In this document: piece after piece, positions 1-9,299 of the stretch
How positions within the stretch are numbered: the first letter of the stretch is position 1
Layout: the number at the start of each line of letters is the position of its first letter
Source of the DNA: Hydrogenophaga sp. 2FB
Lineage (GTDB): Bacteria > Pseudomonadota > Gammaproteobacteria > Burkholderiales > Burkholderiaceae_C
DNA length: 64,000 nucleotides
Direction of reading: 5' to 3'
Assembly (NCBI RefSeq): GCF_005503365.1
Contig: NZ_SCML01000007.1
Span: 88,717-152,716 of the forward strand
The notes under the pieces: generated by a model
What the model was told of the DNA's origin: nothing
Databases searched by the model: none
What the model saw: only the letters and a program-made list of their open reading frames with translations
Program-made: the position numbers and the translations under genes

Positions 1-65
1 TGTTCCCCATGGTCAAGGCTGGCAAGGGCATCACCGAGATGCTGCTGGGTTCCGAAGACCTGTAA
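1..65 (+). CDS. ilvB: Acetolactate synthase large subunit, C-terminal fragment
   Basis: Only the last 20 codons are in the window, ending ITEMLLGSEDL and a TAA. The identity rests on this typical C-terminal end of a catalytic acetolactate synthase subunit and on position: the regulatory subunit gene ilvH follows 120 bases downstream on the same strand, and ilvC after that. The enzyme condenses two pyruvates, or pyruvate and 2-oxobutyrate, with thiamine diphosphate as first step of valine/leucine/isoleucine synthesis. The tail is too short to tell IlvB from IlvI naming variants. Confidence 0.75.
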   Translation, partial: FPMVKAGKGITEMLLGSEDL

Positions 66-134
66 ACACCCAAGCGAAGCGGCGACAGACACCTCGTCGC
101 TTCATCCCCTTAGACGAATCTATTGTCCGTCGAG

Positions 135-156
135 CCTGCGCATTACCGTGCGCAGG
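135..156 (+). other. Intercistronic hairpin ahead of ilvH
   Basis: A perfect 8-bp inverted repeat, CCTGCGCA (135-142) and TGCGCAGG (149-156), with a 6-base loop lies between ilvB and ilvH. No T-run follows, so it is not an intrinsic terminator. It could affect mRNA processing or stability of the operon transcript; that role is inference. Confidence 0.4.
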
Positions 157-185
157 GGAGGGCGGCGAAAAGAGGAATCGCACTT

Positions 186-677
186 ATGAAACACATCATC
201 GCTGTCTTGCTGGAAAACGAACCTGGCGCACTGTCGCGCGTGGTCGGCCTGTTTTCCGCCCGTGGTTACAACATCGAATCGCTCACGGTGGCGCCCACCG
301 AAGACCCGAGCCTGTCGCGCATGACGATCCAGACCACCGGGTCGGACGACGTCATCGAGCAGATCACCAAGCACCTGAACCGCCTGATCGAGGTCGTCAA
401 GGTGGTCGACCTCACCGAAGGCGCCTACACCGAGCGCGAGCTCATGATGGTGAAGGTGCGCGCGGTGGGCAAGGAGCGCGAGGAAATGAAGCGCATGGCC
501 GACATCTTCCGCGGCCGCATCATCGACGTGACGGAGAAGAGTTACACCATCGAACTCACGGGCGACCAGGGCAAGAACGACGCTTTCCTGGAAGCCATCG
601 ACCGCTCGGCCATTCTCGAAACCGTTCGCACCGGCGCCAGCGGCATCGGCCGAGGTGAGAGAATCCTGCGCGTTTGA
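186..677 (+). CDS. ilvH: Acetolactate synthase small (regulatory) subunit
   Basis: A 163-residue protein, the usual IlvH length. It starts with MKHIIAVLLENEPGALSRVV, an ACT domain, and continues with a second ACT-like C-terminal half. The subunit binds valine and gives feedback control and full activity to the catalytic IlvB. The ATG at 186 was preferred over an in-frame TTG at 123 because the ACT domain begins immediately after it and an AGAGGA-like ribosome site sits just upstream. It lies between the ilvB fragment and ilvC, as in most Burkholderiales. Confidence 0.96.
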   Translation: MKHIIAVLLENEPGALSRVVGLFSARGYNIESLTVAPTEDPSLSRMTIQTTGSDDVIEQITKHLNRLIEVVKVVDLTEGAYTERELMMVKVRAVGKEREEMKRMADIFRGRIIDVTEKSYTIELTGDQGKNDAFLEAIDRSAILETVRTGASGIGRGERILRV

Positions 678-700
678 GTTTTTCGGGGCTCAGCCTTTTG

Positions 701-1836
<1,136 letters not shown>

Positions 1837-1879
1837 TCGCGCAAGGCAAGCCGATCCGCGCGCCGCGCGGACCGACCAC

Positions 1880-1912
1880 AAGGGCCACTTCGGTGGCCCT
1901 TGTCGTTTTTTC
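1880..1912 (+). terminator. Intrinsic terminator after ilvC
   Basis: AAGGGCCAC (1880-1888), loop TTCG, GTGGCCCTT (1893-1901), then GTCGTTTTTT. A perfect 9-bp stem with a stable UUCG tetraloop and a T-run 3 bases later closes the ilvBHC unit. Confidence 0.9.
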
Positions 1913-2008
1913 CACGGTGCTCTTGCTGCCGTACACTGCAATATTCTGCGCAGAACAGCTGTCGCAGGGCCAATTTGCCCAAAGATTCGACGGAGAGGAG
2001 AGGCCTAC

Positions 2009-2818
2009 ATGCACGATGGAACAGACCCCCACATGACGCAGAACGAGGAACGCCCAAGGCGACCCAAGGGCATCTACATGGTGCCCAACATGATCACGCT
2101 GGCCGCGCTGTTTGGCGGTTTCTATTCGGTGGTCATGGCCATGAATGGCCGCTTCGATCTGGCCACCGTGGGCATCTTCGTGGCCATGGTGCTCGACAGC
2201 CTCGATGGCCGCGTGGCACGCCTCACCAACACGCAGAGCGCCTTTGGCGAACAGATGGACTCCTTGTCCGACATGGTGTCTTTCGGCGCGGCACCCGCGC
2301 TCATCGCCTACGAATGGACCCTGCGCGACCTCGGCCGCTGGGGCTGGATTGCGGCCTTCGTGTATTGCGCCTGTGCCGCCCTGCGTCTGGCGCGTTTCAA
2401 TGTCAACACCGCGGTGGTGGACAAACGCTATTTCCAGGGCCTGCCGTCGCCGGCCGCTGCCGCGCTGGTGGCGGGTTTCATCTGGCTCATGACCGAACTG
2501 GAAATCCCGCCGCAGAACGTGACCTGGGCCATGTTCGCCATCACGCTCTACACCGGGCTGACCATGGTCACCAATGTGCCGTTCTACAGCTTCAAGGACT
2601 TGAGCCTGAAGAAGAGCGTGCCGTTCGCGGCCATCGTGCTGGTGGCCTTGGGCATTGCCGTCATCAACATCCACCCGCCCACCGTGCTGTTCGCGCTGTT
2701 CATCGTGTACGGCCTTTCGGGCTACGCGGTGTACTGCTGGCGCAAGGCCAAGGGCCGCCCGACCAGCGTGATCAGCACCTCCACCGACGAGCCTGACGAA
2801 CGCGGGCTGCACGATTGA
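2009..2818 (+). CDS. pssA: CDP-diacylglycerol--serine O-phosphatidyltransferase
   Basis: Membrane enzyme making phosphatidylserine from CDP-diacylglycerol and L-serine, the route to phosphatidylethanolamine. The 269-residue protein has the complete CDP-alcohol phosphatidyltransferase signature D63-x2-D66-G67-x2-A70-R71-x8-G80-x3-D84-x3-D88, whose aspartates bind metal and catalyse transfer. Several hydrophobic segments cover residues 27-47, 50-65, 110-125, 145-165, 170-190 and 205-245. Start at 2009 is supported by a GGAGAGG ribosome site; an in-frame ATG at 2033 is the alternative. Its place between ilvC and leuA is a conserved but functionally unrelated arrangement in Burkholderiales. Confidence 0.95.
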   Translation: MHDGTDPHMTQNEERPRRPKGIYMVPNMITLAALFGGFYSVVMAMNGRFDLATVGIFVAMVLDSLDGRVARLTNTQSAFGEQMDSLSDMVSFGAAPALIAYEWTLRDLGRWGWIAAFVYCACAALRLARFNVNTAVVDKRYFQGLPSPAAAALVAGFIWLMTELEIPPQNVTWAMFAITLYTGLTMVTNVPFYSFKDLSLKKSVPFAAIVLVALGIAVINIHPPTVLFALFIVYGLSGYAVYCWRKAKGRPTSVISTSTDEPDERGLHD

Positions 2819-2854
2819 GTGTTCCATCTCGAAAGATGTGATAGAGTTTGCGAC

Positions 2855-2911
2855 ATGAGTTTTCGCGCTTTCGCCCTACTACTGGATGTCCGTCACGGGC
2901 AGTCTGGATAG
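2855..2911 (+). CDS. Putative leuA leader peptide (leucine attenuator)
   Basis: An 18-residue reading frame, MSFRAFALLLDVRHGQSG, ends 93 bases before leuA. It has three consecutive Leu codons, CTA-CTA-CTG (2876-2884). CTA is conspicuous in a genome that otherwise uses CTG/CTC. A terminator hairpin (2930-2968) lies between it and leuA, and the segment ACGGGC (2895-2900) inside the peptide can pair with GCCCGT (2936-2941) in the terminator's 5' arm. This is the layout of a translation-coupled attenuator: stalling at Leu codons would leave 2895-2900 free to form the antiterminator. Translation is inferred; only a weak AGAG precedes the ATG. Confidence 0.72.
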   Translation: MSFRAFALLLDVRHGQSG

Positions 2912-2929
2912 CGCGCGCGCATTCCCTTC

Positions 2930-2968
2930 AAAACGGCCCGTTTGCACCTGCAGCGGGCCGTTTTTGTT
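2930..2968 (+). terminator. Attenuator terminator upstream of leuA
   Basis: AAAACGGCCCG (2930-2940) pairs perfectly with CGGGCCGTTTT (2954-2964), followed by T-rich TGTTT. The loop is 13 bases. It stands between the Leu-rich leader peptide and leuA, so read-through probably depends on leucyl-tRNA supply. It may also end pssA transcripts. Confidence 0.85.
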
Positions 2969-3004
2969 TGGGGCTGCGGGTTTCAGTACCATCGAAAGTG
3001 CACC

Positions 3005-4684
3005 ATGTTGAAACAACCTGCCAGCAAGTACCCCGCCTTCAAACCGATCGGTCTCAAGGACCGCACATGGCCCGATGCCACGCTCACCCAGGCGCCCATC
3101 TGGCTGAGCACCGATCTGCGCGATGGCAACCAGGCGCTGATCGAACCGATGGATGTGGCGCGCAAGCTGCGCATGTTCGACTTGCTGGTGAAGATCGGCT
3201 TCAAGGAAATTGAGGTCGGCTTTCCGGCCGCGTCGCAGGTGGAGTTCGACTTTCTGCGCAGGCTCATCGACGAAGGCCGCATTCCCGACGACGTGACCAT
3301 CCAGGTCATGACGCCAGCGCGCGAAGAGTTGATCGAGCGCACCATCGAATCGCTGCGCGGCGCGCGCAAGGCGATCGTGCATGTCTACAACGCCGTGGCG
3401 CCGGTGTGGCGCGAGGTGGTGTTCGGCATGAGCGTGCCCGAGGTGATGGCCTTGATCGAACGCAGTGTCGGCTTGGTCAAGCGACTCACCGACGCGCAGA
3501 CCGACACCGAGTGGGTGCTTCAGTATTCGCCCGAGACGTTCAGCATGGCCGAACTCGAGGTGTCGCTGCAAGCCTGCGAGACGGCGATCGCGGCGTGGGG
3601 CGCAGGGCGCCCGGTGATCCTCAATCTGCCCACCACGGTGGAGAATGCAACGCCCAACGTCTTCGCCGACCAGATCGAGTGGATGAGCCGCCGCTTTGCC
3701 GATCGCCGCAACGTGGTGCTGTCGGTGCACCCGCACAACGACCGCGGGACCGGCACCGCCGCGGCCGAGCTGGCCTTGATGGCCGGCGCGCATCGCGTTG
3801 AAGGCTGTCTCTTCGGCAACGGCGAACGCACGGGCAACCTGGACGTGGTCAATGTCGCGCTCAATCTCTACGTGCAAGGCGTGACACCCAACCTCGACTT
3901 CTCCGACATCGATGCCATCCGGGCCGAGGTCGAGCATTGCAACCAGTTGCCGGTGCACCCGCGCCATCCGTATGTGGGCGAGTTGGTCTACACCTCGTTC
4001 TCCGGTTCGCACCAGGACGCGATCAAGAAGGCGTTCGCGGTGCGCAAGGACGGTGACGTCTGGGCCATTCCCTATCTCCCGATCGACCCCAAGGACCTGG
4101 GCCGCAGCTACGAGGCCGTCATCCGCGTCAACAGCCAGTCGGGCAAAGGCGGCATGGCCTATTTGCTGGAAAGCGAATACGGCCTTGAATTGCCGCGCCG
4201 CCTGCAGATCGAGTTCAGCCAGGTGGTGCAAGCGGTCATGGACGCGAATGGCAAGGAGCTGGGTGCCGCTGACCTGTGGGCCATCTTCGAGCGCGAGTAT
4301 GGGCTGGCGCAAGCGCCGTTGCAGTCGGCCATGAAAGACGTTGATGGCCAGAGCGTGCGCGTGTCTGCCCAGTTGCAGATCGCGGGGCAAGCGGTGGCGG
4401 TGGACGGCCAGGGCAACGGCCCCATCGACGCTTTTGTCCATGGCGTTTCCGCCGCCACGGGCAGACAATTGCGGGTGCTGGATTACCATGAGCACGCCAT
4501 CGGCTCGGGCGCCGAAGCCCGCGCCGTCGCGTATGTTGAACTGCGCGTCGACGGCAGCCGCACGCTGTTTGGCGTGGGCATCGATGCGAACATCGTGTCC
4601 GCGTCCTTCAAGGCCATCGTCTCCGGCATGCAGCGGGCGGCATTGCCGCTCGCCCACGATCGCGAAATCCTGCAGGCAGGTTGA
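3005..4684 (+). CDS. leuA: 2-isopropylmalate synthase, long (type 2) form
   Basis: Condenses acetyl-CoA with 2-oxoisovalerate, the first committed step to leucine. The 559-residue protein is the long form related to fungal and actinobacterial enzymes: N-terminal extension (MLKQPASKYPAFKPIGLKDR), TIM barrel with STDLRDGNQAL and the metal-binding HPHNDRGTG, and a C-terminal LeuA dimer/regulatory domain from about residue 425. The start at 3005 gives the conserved N-terminus. It lies directly downstream of the putative Leu attenuator and 42 bases ahead of a second, shorter leuA. Both are likely one transcript. This copy is clearly a paralogue, not a duplicate, of the next gene. Confidence 0.93.
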   Translation: MLKQPASKYPAFKPIGLKDRTWPDATLTQAPIWLSTDLRDGNQALIEPMDVARKLRMFDLLVKIGFKEIEVGFPAASQVEFDFLRRLIDEGRIPDDVTIQVMTPAREELIERTIESLRGARKAIVHVYNAVAPVWREVVFGMSVPEVMALIERSVGLVKRLTDAQTDTEWVLQYSPETFSMAELEVSLQACETAIAAWGAGRPVILNLPTTVENATPNVFADQIEWMSRRFADRRNVVLSVHPHNDRGTGTAAAELALMAGAHRVEGCLFGNGERTGNLDVVNVALNLYVQGVTPNLDFSDIDAIRAEVEHCNQLPVHPRHPYVGELVYTSFSGSHQDAIKKAFAVRKDGDVWAIPYLPIDPKDLGRSYEAVIRVNSQSGKGGMAYLLESEYGLELPRRLQIEFSQVVQAVMDANGKELGAADLWAIFEREYGLAQAPLQSAMKDVDGQSVRVSAQLQIAGQAVAVDGQGNGPIDAFVHGVSAATGRQLRVLDYHEHAIGSGAEARAVAYVELRVDGSRTLFGVGIDANIVSASFKAIVSGMQRAALPLAHDREILQAG

Positions 4685-4726
4685 TACCGACCTGCCCACG
4701 ACAACCTTCTCCAACGGAGTTTCCCC

Positions 4727-6268
4727 ATGAGCGACAAACTGATCATTTTTGACACCACCTTGCGCGACGGCGAGCAATCGCCCGGTGCGTCGATGACCAA
4801 GGACGAGAAGCTGCGCATCGCACGCCAGCTCGAACGCCTCAAGGTCGATGTCATCGAGGCGGGATTCGCCGCCAGCTCCAATGGGGACTTTGACTGCGTG
4901 CAGGCCATTGCCAACACCATCAAGGAGTCGACCGTGTGCTCGCTCGCACGCGCCAACGACCGCGACATCGCCCGCGCTGCAGAGGCCCTCAAGGGCGCGC
5001 ACCGCGCGCGCATCCACACCTTCATTGCCACCAGCGCGTTACACATGGAGAAGAAGCTGCGCATGACGCCCGAGCAGGTGCTGGAGCAGGCCGTGCAGTC
5101 GGTGCGTTTCGCGCGCAACCTGGTGGACGACATCGAGTTCAGCCCGGAAGACGGCTACCGCAGTGATCCGGATTTCCTCTGCCGCGTGCTGGAGGCCGTC
5201 ATCAAGGAAGGTGCGACGACGCTCAACATCCCGGACACGGTGGGTTACGCCATCCCCGAGTTGTACGGTGAATTCATTCGCAGCCTTCGTGAGCGCGTGC
5301 CCAACTCCGACAAGGTGATCTGGTCGGTGCATTGCCACAACGACCTGGGCATGGCCGTGGCCAACTCACTGGCGGGGGTGAAGCTCGGCGGCGCGCGTCA
5401 GGTGGAGTGCACCATCAACGGCCTCGGCGAGCGTGCGGGCAACTGTTCGCTGGAAGAGATCGTGATGGCGGTGCGCACGCGGCGCGACTACTTCAACCTG
5501 GACGTGGGCGTGGACGCCACACAGATCGTGCCGGCCAGCCGCATGGTGAGCCAGACCACCGGTTTCGTGGTGCAGCCCAACAAGGCGGTGGTGGGCGCCA
5601 ACGCGTTTGCCCACGCCAGCGGCATCCACCAGGACGGCGTGCTCAAAGCGCGCGACACCTACGAAATCATGCGCGCGGAAGATGTGGGCTGGAGCGCCAA
5701 CAAGATCGTGCTGGGCAAGCTCAGCGGGCGCAACGCGTTCAAGCAGCGCCTGCAGGATCTGGGCATCGAGATGGAGTCCGAGAGCGAAATCAACACCGCC
5801 TTTGCGGCGTTCAAGGAGCTCGCCGACCGCAAGAGCGAGATTTTTGACGAAGACATCCTGGCCCTGTGCAGCGACGAGAGTGTGACCGCTGAAAAAGAGC
5901 AGTACGGCCTGGTCTCGCTCAAGCAGCGCAGCGAAACCGGTGAACGACCGCATGCGAATGTGGTGTTCACGGTGGATGGCAAGGAAGTCGAGGGCGAGAG
6001 CGATGGCAATGGTCCGGTGGACGCGTCGCTCAAAGCGATCGAAATGCACGTCAAGAGCGGTGCGGAAATGCTGCTGTATTCGGTCAACGCCATCACGAGT
6101 GGGTCGACCGAGAGCCAGGGTGAGGTGACGGTGCGTTTGCAGCACGGTGGACGCGTGGTCAACGGCGTGGGCGCGGACCCGGACATCGTCGTGGCATCGG
6201 CCAAGGCCTATCTGAGCGCGTTGAACAAACTGCACAGCAAAGCCGATCGCGTCGCGGCGCAAGGATAA
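4727..6268 (+). CDS. leuA: 2-isopropylmalate synthase, short (type 1) form
   Basis: A 513-residue enzyme with the standard bacterial layout: barrel motif [17 protein letters not shown] at residues 7-23, metal-binding [13 protein letters not shown], and the HASGIHQDG linker region followed by the LeuA dimer allosteric domain (about residues 380-510). It carries out the same reaction as its upstream neighbour but is closer to the E. coli-like and citramalate-synthase-like group. An AACGGAG ribosome site precedes the ATG. The pair may give differently feedback-controlled enzymes, or one may prefer another 2-oxoacid; the sequence alone does not decide. Confidence 0.93.
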   Translation: MSDKLIIFDTTLRDGEQSPGASMTKDEKLRIARQLERLKVDVIEAGFAASSNGDFDCVQAIANTIKESTVCSLARANDRDIARAAEALKGAHRARIHTFIATSALHMEKKLRMTPEQVLEQAVQSVRFARNLVDDIEFSPEDGYRSDPDFLCRVLEAVIKEGATTLNIPDTVGYAIPELYGEFIRSLRERVPNSDKVIWSVHCHNDLGMAVANSLAGVKLGGARQVECTINGLGERAGNCSLEEIVMAVRTRRDYFNLDVGVDATQIVPASRMVSQTTGFVVQPNKAVVGANAFAHASGIHQDGVLKARDTYEIMRAEDVGWSANKIVLGKLSGRNAFKQRLQDLGIEMESESEINTAFAAFKELADRKSEIFDEDILALCSDESVTAEKEQYGLVSLKQRSETGERPHANVVFTVDGKEVEGESDGNGPVDASLKAIEMHVKSGAEMLLYSVNAITSGSTESQGEVTVRLQHGGRVVNGVGADPDIVVASAKAYLSALNKLHSKADRVAAQG

Positions 6269-6380
6269 AACCCAATCAAATCAAAGACTTGATGAAATTT
6301 GTTTCTTGAACCGCAGAAAAGGCACCAAAAGTAGCACCTGTTCTACCGATCATTGAAGACAATTTCCCAAGCATTTGATA

Positions 6381-6409
6381 TTGCTAGTTTTTTTCCGGAT
6401 GTCTATACT
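6381..6409 (+). promoter_or_regulatory. Sigma-70 type promoter for the pbpG-like gene
   Basis: TTGCTA (6381-6386), a 17-base spacer, and TATACT (6404-6409) give a good housekeeping promoter match 36 bases before the ATG at 6446. The surrounding 6269-6445 gap is AT-richer than its neighbours. Confidence 0.6.
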
Positions 6410-6445
6410 TCGCTCCTGCGCAGTTCCTGTTGCTGGAGTGGAGTC

Positions 6446-7615
6446 ATGGTCATAGGCGTCAATCGCTTTCGCAAAATTTTGTTGCTGGTGGCTGCGGCCA
6501 GTTGGGTGGCGCTGTCCATGGCGCCGGTGCACGCTCAAGCGGCGACCAAAGCGAAAACCACCAAGTCGGCAAAAAAGACGGTGACGGCCAAGGCGGCGCC
6601 CAAGCGCACCGTGACGGCTTCCCGCAAGGCCCAGCCCGCAATGGCCAAGGCGTCGAGCCGCAAGACCGTGGCGGTGGCCAGCAAACAAAAAGGGCGTGTG
6701 AAAGTGCAGATGGCGGCGGGCAAATCCACGTCGCTGCACAAGGTGGCGGTGCAACGCAAGCCGTCTGCCACCCGCGCGGTGATGCGTGAGGCCGTGGCGC
6801 CGCGCTTGTCCGAAGGTTCGCGCCTGGGCCTGCGCGGTATGGACGATCCGCTCGAGCTCAATTCCACAGTGGCCTTGGTGATCGACCAGGAAACCAACGA
6901 AGTGCTGTTCAGCAAGAACGACGCTGCCGTGTTGCCCATTGCCTCGCTGACCAAACTCATGACCGGCCTGGTGGTGGCAGAGGCGCATCTGAACATGCAG
7001 GAGATGATCACCATCACGCAGGACGATGTGGACACTTTCAAAGGCAGCAGTTCGCGTCTGGCCGTGGGCACCACGCTCAGCCGGGGTGAGTTGATGCATC
7101 TGGCGTTGATGTCTAGCGAAAACCGCGCAGCCCACGCGCTGGGGCGGACCTATCCCGGTGGCCTTTCTGAATTCGTGCGCCTGATGAACCGGAAAGCCGT
7201 GGAGCTTGGCATGCGGGACACGCGCTATGTGGAGCCCACCGGCCTGTCCAGCTCGAACCAATCGAGCGCGCGAGACCTGGCCACCTTGGTGTCCGTGGCC
7301 TATCAGATGCCTATCCTGCGCGACCTCTCCACGTCGCCCAGCTACGAGGTAGACCTGGGCCGCCGCACGCTGCACTACAACAACTCGAATGGCTTGATCA
7401 AGAACCCGTCGTGGGACATCGGTCTCCAGAAGACCGGCTATATCTCCGAAGCGGGCCGCTGCTTGGTGATGCAGGCCAAAGTGGCTGGTCGCCAGTTGAT
7501 CATGGTGTTCCTGGACGCCACGGGCAAGCTGGGTCGCATGCAGGACGCCGAGCGCGTGAGGCGTTGGGTGGAGGTGCAGACCGATGCGCGTCTTGTTGCC
7601 CGCCCGCAAGGCTGA
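6446..7615 (+). CDS. pbpG: D-alanyl-D-alanine endopeptidase (PBP7-like)
   Basis: Periplasmic low-molecular-mass penicillin-binding protein that cleaves peptidoglycan cross-links. 389 residues: a signal peptide (FRKILLLVAAASWVALSMAPVHAQA), a Lys/Ala/Thr-rich spacer of about 90 residues (30-120), then a peptidase S11 domain with S167-L-T-K170, S224-E-N226 and K329-T-G331. All three active-site motifs are intact. The basic low-complexity spacer is longer than in E. coli PbpG and may bind the cell wall. The ATG at 6446 is preferred over upstream in-frame codons because a GGAG site precedes it and the signal peptide starts there. Confidence 0.9.
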   Translation: MVIGVNRFRKILLLVAAASWVALSMAPVHAQAATKAKTTKSAKKTVTAKAAPKRTVTASRKAQPAMAKASSRKTVAVASKQKGRVKVQMAAGKSTSLHKVAVQRKPSATRAVMREAVAPRLSEGSRLGLRGMDDPLELNSTVALVIDQETNEVLFSKNDAAVLPIASLTKLMTGLVVAEAHLNMQEMITITQDDVDTFKGSSSRLAVGTTLSRGELMHLALMSSENRAAHALGRTYPGGLSEFVRLMNRKAVELGMRDTRYVEPTGLSSSNQSSARDLATLVSVAYQMPILRDLSTSPSYEVDLGRRTLHYNNSNGLIKNPSWDIGLQKTGYISEAGRCLVMQAKVAGRQLIMVFLDATGKLGRMQDAERVRRWVEVQTDARLVARPQG

Positions 7616-7634
7616 GATTCCTCCCGGCCTTGCA

Positions 7635-7670
7635 CCATGAAAAACGGCCCGAAAGGGCCGTTTTTCATGG
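7635..7670. terminator. Bidirectional terminator
   Basis: CCATGAAAAACGGCCC (7635-7650), loop GAAA, GGGCCGTTTTTCATGG (7655-7670): a perfect 16-bp stem with A and T runs at both flanks. It lies between convergent pbpG and the IclR gene and can serve both. Confidence 0.9.
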
Positions 7671-7678
7671 TGGGGTGC

Positions 7679-8479
7679 TTATCGACTCGGTGCCGGAATC
7701 GGCGTCTTGGGGCAACCCAGCGCAACCGAAATTTCAGCGGCGGTAGAACGCAGCTTGGGCACCCAATTCTCATCGATGCGGTCTGCGGGCGCCGAGATGG
7801 ACAATCCCGCGACCAGCTTGCTCTGGTCATCGTAGATGCCTGCCGCCATGCAGCGCACGCCGAGTTCAAGCTCTTCGTTGTCTCGCGCAATCCCTGCTTG
7901 CCGGCATTGCGTCAGCTCGCGCTCCAACGTGGCCAACTGCGTGAGGCTGTTGCGTGTATTGCCCGCCAGTCCGGTGCGCGTCGCGTACGCGCGCACACGC
8001 TGGGGCTCGTCATCGGCCAAAAACAGCTTGCCGACCGACGTCAGATGCAACGGTGCTCGACCGCCAATGGCGCGAACCACCTGCATGCCCGAGCGCTCGC
8101 TGTACGCACGCTCCACGTACACGATTTCATCGCCCTGGCGCACGCTCAGGTTGACGGGTTGCTGGATGAGTTTGTGCAGTTCCCGCATGGGCAGCAAGGC
8201 CGCATCGCGCACGCTGAGGCGCGCTTTCACCAGATTGCCCAACTCCAGCAGCCGCATGCCCAGGCGGTAGCTGCCCGCTTCTGGTCGATCGACAAAGCGG
8301 CCAATGGTCAGGTCGTTGAGGATGCGGTGTGCCGTGGAAGGATGAAGGCCGGTTTTTTCGCTGATTTCCTTCAGCGACACGGGGTCTTCGCGCGACGCCA
8401 GCACTTCCAGCAGATTGAACATGCGTTCGATGACCTGGACGGTGGGGGTGCTGGGGAGGGACTCGGAACGTTTGGTCAT
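7679..8479 (-). CDS. IclR-family transcriptional regulator
   Basis: 266 residues: an N-terminal winged helix-turn-helix (about 15-75, VSLKEISEKTGLHPSTAHRI) and the IclR ligand-binding domain (about 85-255, with SVGKLFLAD and a C-terminal VAGLSISAPADR). IclR proteins usually repress or activate a catabolic operon in response to a small organic acid. No obvious target operon adjoins: downstream is convergent pbpG, upstream the same-strand bpt. An inverted repeat overlaps the likely -10 box, consistent with autoregulation. Target and ligand cannot be named from the sequence. Confidence 0.9.
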   Translation of the reverse strand: MTKRSESLPSTPTVQVIERMFNLLEVLASREDPVSLKEISEKTGLHPSTAHRILNDLTIGRFVDRPEAGSYRLGMRLLELGNLVKARLSVRDAALLPMRELHKLIQQPVNLSVRQGDEIVYVERAYSERSGMQVVRAIGGRAPLHLTSVGKLFLADDEPQRVRAYATRTGLAGNTRNSLTQLATLERELTQCRQAGIARDNEELELGVRCMAAGIYDDQSKLVAGLSISAPADRIDENWVPKLRSTAAEISVALGCPKTPIPAPSR

Positions 8480-8495
8480 GGGTGCTTGAGGTTGC

Positions 8496-8511
8496 TCTCG
8501 ATTTTACGAGA
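8496..8511 (-). promoter_or_regulatory. Candidate promoter/operator of the IclR gene
   Basis: TCTCG (8496-8500), ATTTTA, CGAGA (8507-8511) form an inverted repeat around TAAAAT read on the minus strand, a good -10 box 22 bases upstream of the start codon. A repressor bound here would block its own promoter. The -35 region is poor. Confidence 0.4.
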
Positions 8512-8552
8512 TGAAATCAGCACCCTTTCGCGACAGGCGCAATAGCCTTGGC

Positions 8553-9299
8553 TTACGGTTGCCGCGGCGCCGCGACCCACTTGCCATCCTGCAGCAATTC
8601 ATGTGGACGGAAGCTGGCCTTGTAGCTCATCTTGCTGCTCTGGTGAATCCAGTAACCCAGGTACACGTGCGGCAGTTTCAGTGCGCGCGCTTGCTCGATC
8701 TGCCACAGCACGCTGTAGGTGCCATAGCTGGCTTTTTCGTCGGGTTCGTAGAACGTATAGACCGCTGACAGACCATCGTTGAGCACGTCGACGATCGACA
8801 CCATCCTGAGCTTCGGGGACTGTCCTGGCGCACCTGGCTCATGAAACTCCACCAGACGCGAATTGACACGACTTTGAAGCAGGAATTGCGTGTACTGGTC
8901 AATGCTGTCGTGGTCCATGCCACCGCCTGCGTGGCGGCTGTTCTGGTAGCGGAGGTAGAGCTGGTAGTGCTCGGGGATGAAGCACAGCTTGAGCACACGC
9001 GTCTGCAATGCGCCATGCTGCGTCCTTGAACGGCGCTGGCTGCGGCTGGGCTTGAACGTCGCCACCGGCACGCGCAAAGGCACACAGGCCTGGCAGCCGT
9101 CACAGTAGGGGCGGTAGGTGAACATGCCACTGCGGCGAAAGCCATGCGTGACCAGATCGGAGTACGCGTCGTTGTGGATCAGGTGGCTTGGCGTGGCCAC
9201 CTGTGAGCGCGCCTGTCGGTCTGGCAGATAGCTGCACGGATAGGGCGCTGTGGCATAGAACTGCAGCGCCTGCAACGGGAGTTCTTTGAGGTGGGTCAC
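8553..9299 (-). CDS. bpt: Aspartate/glutamate leucyltransferase (bacterial ATE1 homologue)
   Basis: Transfers leucine from Leu-tRNA to N-terminal Asp or Glu of proteins, creating a ClpS/ClpAP degron. 248 residues with the family's N-terminal cysteine motif YCDGCQAC preceded by [11 protein letters not shown], and the C-terminal GNAT-like part ([24 protein letters not shown]). Length is normal. Its start codon overlaps the stop of aat by 4 bases (ATGA type), so the two transferases of the same pathway are translationally coupled. It does not end near a hairpin; the IclR gene follows 73 bases later. Confidence 0.94.
   Translation of the reverse strand: MTHLKELPLQALQFYATAPYPCSYLPDRQARSQVATPSHLIHNDAYSDLVTHGFRRSGMFTYRPYCDGCQACVPLRVPVATFKPSRSQRRSRTQHGALQTRVLKLCFIPEHYQLYLRYQNSRHAGGGMDHDSIDQYTQFLLQSRVNSRLVEFHEPGAPGQSPKLRMVSIVDVLNDGLSAVYTFYEPDEKASYGTYSVLWQIEQARALKLPHVYLGYWIHQSSKMSYKASFRPHELLQDGKWVAAPRQP

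Noticed and set aside
2820..3004. T-box or metabolite riboswitch before leuA
   Set aside because: No T-box sequence or multi-stem riboswitch architecture is visible; the leader peptide with Leu codons explains the terminator better.
2879..5017. A long open frame on the minus strand (712 codons) through leuA
   Set aside because: It lies antisense to the two leuA genes, has His/Arg/Ala/Gly-rich composition with no domain, and is a by-product of GC-rich third positions.
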